NCBI RefSeq assembly: GCF_013359935.1
Contig: NZ_JABMCB010000192.1
Location: forward strand, 496,001 to 560,000
DNA: 64,000 nt
DNA from: Paenibacillus xylanilyticus
Lineage (GTDB): Bacteria > Bacillota > Bacilli > Paenibacillales > Paenibacillaceae
Reading direction: 5' to 3'
Below are positions 61,660 to 64,000 of the stretch, one piece after another; the first letter of the stretch is position 1; each line of letters begins with the position of its first letter. Below the pieces are notes generated by a model that did no database searches, was not told the DNA's origin, and saw only the letters and a program-made list of their open reading frames with translations. The translations under genes were made by a program, and so were the position numbers.

Positions 61660-62892
61660 TTTTATCCAGGAAACACCTGTACCCCCATCGGAACTGCTCT
61701 GCTGGCGTACTTGGTTCAATCCGGACATACATAGCACAGAGATGACTAACGGGGCTCCACCAATGAAGTAGACCAGCCTCACACCAAACTGATCTGCAAC
61801 CAATCCGAAGAAAAGGGCAGACAAGCTGATGGATGCAGTCAGGAGCATGCTTCGGGCTGCATATACATCGGACAGTGATGCTGCAGGAACAGCATTTTGA
61901 TACGCATTCTGTAGTTCGGATTCCCGTATCTGGCTAGCGGAACCCATGAAGATGCTCAGTACAAGTGCTAGCCAGGGAAGGCTGTTTAACCCGAAAGCCA
62001 GGGTCGATAAGATGAAGAGAAGCGAACTGACAGCCATGCTGGAGATCAGGTGTCGCTGACCGAGGCCGGTCAGACAACGTGTGAGAAAAACGCCGAGGAT
62101 GGCGCCGGCAGCGTAACTTGAATGAATGAGGCCCCACCATTCCTCTCCTTGTCCAAGGGCTTCTTGGACAAAAGCGAGTGTAATGGCACCGGTCCAGATG
62201 GATCCGGCCAGTGCTTTGAACACATCCACATAGGTAAGCAGCCGCAAGGGACGATTATTCCGTAACAGAGACCAGCCTTCCCGCAGTATGTTTCGTTTGA
62301 CATGGGTATTGTCCGCTTGTCCCACTACTTCACTCGATAGCAAGGCGATGGCGATCATCAAAACCAAGTTGGCCCATGACATGGCAACAGCTGCCCAAAA
62401 TGTCTGTGAAGCGCCCCAGTGAAAGACGACAAAGCCCGTTATAGCATATCCAACCATTGTTGCGGTTTGATTGGAGAAGGTTAACAGGTTGTTCGCCTTC
62501 ACGAGTTCCTCGCCTTGAGCGAGACGTGGGGGTAAACTGTTAAGGATTAGCGATTCCGAGCCCTCCAGAAAGGAAAGAACAGTGATGATACCCAGTAAGA
62601 CAGGGATATGTACAGTCAGATAAGCAAATGAGATGCCGATTCCAGTGAGTATGAGAGTCTTCGCTACAGAAATGCCGGTGATGAATTTGGCGAAAGAGAA
62701 ACGGTTCATAACCCATGAAGAGGTTACGCCTGCCACGATCCGTACAGACATCTGAATAAAAGGGAAGAGTGCGGCATAGAGCACCGAGCCAGTCTGACCG
62801 TAGATCAGTAAAGTCATAACCATAATATATACAACTTGAATAAAGGATAGGAGTGTCTTGGCAGCCCAGTATGGATAGAAAGTGATGTTCAT
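61657..62892 (-). CDS. Major facilitator superfamily transporter
   Basis: Protein of 411 residues with twelve predicted membrane helices and the MFS loop motif GVTSSWVMNRFSFAKF between helices 2 and 3. It belongs to the drug:H+ antiporter-like exporters (EntS/MefA-like), substrate not predictable. ATG at 62892 (MNITFYPYWAAK) is preferred: gaaaggg lies 10 bases upstream. A GTG at 62910 has no ribosome site. Transcribed toward DUF1904. Confidence 0.85.
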   Translation of the reverse strand: MNITFYPYWAAKTLLSFIQVVYIMVMTLLIYGQTGSVLYAALFPFIQMSVRIVAGVTSSWVMNRFSFAKFITGISVAKTLILTGIGISFAYLTVHIPVLLGIITVLSFLEGSESLILNSLPPRLAQGEELVKANNLLTFSNQTATMVGYAITGFVVFHWGASQTFWAAVAMSWANLVLMIAIALLSSEVVGQADNTHVKRNILREGWSLLRNNRPLRLLTYVDVFKALAGSIWTGAITLAFVQEALGQGEEWWGLIHSSYAAGAILGVFLTRCLTGLGQRHLISSMAVSSLLFILSTLAFGLNSLPWLALVLSIFMGSASQIRESELQNAYQNAVPAASLSDVYAARSMLLTASISLSALFFGLVADQFGVRLVYFIGGAPLVISVLCMSGLNQVRQQSSSDGGTGVSWIK

Positions 62893-63011
62893 GCATAGAT
62901 GCCCTTTCACGAATCATATATATTCATTACATATAAATAACAATACTAATAGTAATGGGACGGAGGGCAACGCACCACAAATAAAATTATCATATTCTCT
63001 TCATTGATAGC

Positions 63012-63045
63012 ACAAAAAAGCAGTTATCCACGTGGATAACTGCTT
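63012..63045 (-). terminator. Perfect palindrome terminator for minus-strand gene
   Basis: The 28-base perfect palindrome aagcagttatccac|gtggataactgctt (63018-63045) follows a run of six A on the plus strand, which reads as a T-run on the minus strand. It lies just past the DUF6199 stop. It also contains two inverted TTATCCACG sequences, eight of nine like DnaA boxes. Confidence 0.75.
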
Positions 63046-63064
63046 CGTTAAGTATAGGAAACCT

Positions 63065-63253
63065 TTAGGCGGCTGCAAGTGTAAAAGCGATAAGCAGCAT
63101 GACTAGACTGGTCATTCGGGTGAACGTCATATAAGGCTTGCTCGGCTCGGACTCTCCCCTGGAAATCCATCCATAGCGCAAATACCATCCAAACTTGGGG
63201 AAACACAGATTAATAATGCAAAGTGTCATGAAAATAAAAAAGAGGGTTCTCAT
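63065..63253 (-). CDS. DUF6199-type small membrane protein
   Basis: Protein of 62 residues with two hydrophobic helices (about 2-17 and 45-60) and a middle FPKFGWYLRYGWISRGESEPSK, the pattern of DUF6199 proteins. Start at 63253 with aaggaagga 9 bases upstream on the minus strand; an earlier ATG (63280) lacks a ribosome site. Function unknown. Confidence 0.8.
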   Translation of the reverse strand: MRTLFFIFMTLCIINLCFPKFGWYLRYGWISRGESEPSKPYMTFTRMTSLVMLLIAFTLAAA

Positions 63254-63294
63254 GCCCGATCTTCCTTCCTTGTTTTGCATGACCCGGATTGGTA

Positions 63295-63366
63295 TTAACG
63301 ACCTCTGCGTCTGGTGAAGAAGAACAATACCAGAATAACGATAATAATGATTAACAGAAATTTCAT
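63295..63366 (-). CDS. 23-residue hydrophobic membrane peptide
   Basis: Open frame of 23 codons, MKFLLIIIIVILVLFFF then TRRRGR, with a consensus aggagga ribosome site 8-9 bases upstream on the minus strand. One membrane helix and a strongly basic C-terminal tail fit a bitopic micropeptide; such peptides include type I toxins and small membrane regulators. It is the first gene of a possible pair with the DUF6199 gene (41 bases apart) on the same strand. Too short for family assignment. Confidence 0.6.
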   Translation of the reverse strand: MKFLLIIIIVILVLFFFTRRRGR

Positions 63367-63426
63367 GATGTTTTCCTCCTGACGGATTGGTGTGAGTTAT
63401 TCGTATTTACCCACGAACTACACCAT

Positions 63427-63456
63427 TTGAATAACTGTGTTACAATTAATTATATT
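63427..63456 (+). promoter_or_regulatory. Candidate SigA promoter for the LOV gene
   Basis: TTGAAT and TATATT with an 18-base spacer, 84 bases before the ATG of the LOV gene. AT-rich surroundings make chance matches likely. Confidence 0.4.
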
Positions 63457-63539
63457 GATTTCCGTTGATCGAAGACCCAATTCTTACATGATTATATATG
63501 TACCTACCGGAACGCACCATAAGAAACAGGAGGGGAAGC

Positions 63540-64000
63540 ATGAGCATCCAAAATCGGCACTCCATACCCATTCAGTGGGAGTTTTTAATATCCAAACTTA
63601 AATCTTCCGTAACTGTGGTCGACGCAACCTCACCAGAACTGCCTTTGATATTTGTCAATGAACAATTCACGGCTCTTACCGGTTATACCTTCGAAGAAGT
63701 GGTTGGACAAAACTGCCGATTTCTTCAGGGCAGAGACACGAATCCCGAAACCGTAAGCAAGATTCGTGAGGCACTCAAGCAGCGGGTATCCATTAAAATC
63801 GATATTTTAAACTATACTAAAAGCGGTCAGCGATTCTGGAACGAATTGAACATTGATCCCATTTTTGATGATGAAGGACAGTGTCTCTTTTTTGTGGGCA
63901 TCCAATACGATATTTCTGAACGGAAATATGCCGAGGAACAGCTTCGTAGGGCAGCCAAATTGGCGGAGATGAACAGCAGGGGGCATCTGGAGTTTATCGG
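63540..64000 (+). CDS. LOV-domain blue-light sensor, N-terminal part (runs off window)
   Basis: Open frame with no stop to the window end, ATG at 63540 seven bases after acaggagggg. Residues about 18-125 form a PAS domain of the LOV class with the signature GQNCRFLQGRDT; the Cys there would make the flavin adduct under blue light. A J-alpha-like, charged helix (ISERKYAEEQLRRAAKLAEM) follows. The last residues (RGHLEFIG) resemble the start of a histidine-kinase dimerisation helix, so a LOV histidine kinase is likely, but the output domain is outside the window. Confidence 0.88.
   Translation, partial: MSIQNRHSIPIQWEFLISKLKSSVTVVDATSPELPLIFVNEQFTALTGYTFEEVVGQNCRFLQGRDTNPETVSKIREALKQRVSIKIDILNYTKSGQRFWNELNIDPIFDDEGQCLFFVGIQYDISERKYAEEQLRRAAKLAEMNSRGHLEFI

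Overview
The window is chromosomal DNA from a spore-forming, low-to-moderate GC Gram-positive rod, most likely a Paenibacillus. The evidence is the Bacillus-type division and cell-wall cluster carrying spoVD and spoVE, a spoIIGA-sigE-sigG sporulation locus, the ylmCDE-sepF-ylmGH-divIVA run, YteA and YjcZ sporulation proteins, T-box and PyrR attenuation, strong Shine-Dalgarno sites with many GTG/TTG starts, and an LL-diaminopimelate aminotransferase (dapL), a gene B. subtilis lacks.

Layout. (1) 1-16911: division and cell-wall cluster (pbpB end, spoVD, murE, murF, mraY, murD, spoVE/ftsW, murG, murB, murA, divIB, ftsA, ftsZ), which makes lipid II, flips it, polymerises it and builds the Z ring. 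murA sits between murB and divIB, unlike in B. subtilis. (2) 17028-19830: spoIIGA-sigE and sigG, the mother-cell and forespore sigma factors, with a candidate Spo0A-type promoter and a candidate SigF promoter. (3) 20024-27974: ylm genes, sepF, divIVA, then a SigA promoter and T-box leader driving an eukaryote-like (type 2) isoleucyl-tRNA synthetase. (4) 28039-32273: a small membrane protein, YteA, lspA, rluD and dapL. (5) 32390-36020: a compact membrane cassette with a UbiA-type prenyl-phosphate phosphoribosyltransferase, a HAD phosphatase, two overlapping four-helix SMR/EamA half-transporters and a large polytopic membrane protein. This looks like an uncharacterised polyprenyl-phosphate-pentose pathway and is the best candidate for a new system here. 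(6) 36045-38764, minus strand: a YhgE/Pip protein with strikingly regular 17- and 18-residue proline-phased repeats.

(7) 39113-48663: pyr operon with one PyrR attenuator, pyrR-pyrB-pyrC-carA-carB-pyrF-pyrE. It lacks pyrP, pyrK and pyrD, and a large imperfect palindrome sits between pyrC and carA. (8) 48815-56176: a five-gene MacB/FtsX-type ABC cluster (two ATPases, lipoprotein adaptor, double-FtsX permease with a glycine-rich insert) ending in a sugar-type solute-binding lipoprotein. (9) 56237-56711: a 54-residue conserved-looking small protein and two CAT-anticodon tRNAs, initiator Met and probable Ile2. (10) 56769-64000: accessory genes including a SRAP-family abasic-site protein, a probable late-sporulation beta-rich protein, a MidA-like methyltransferase with TPRs, a nitrilase-superfamily protein behind a terminator-like hairpin, YjcZ, DUF1904, an MFS exporter, DUF6199, a 23-residue membrane peptide and the start of a LOV blue-light sensor cut by the window edge.

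Starts were adjusted by Shine-Dalgarno spacing and family length where the longest open frame was not the best choice. Family names come from recalled motifs. No database search was run.
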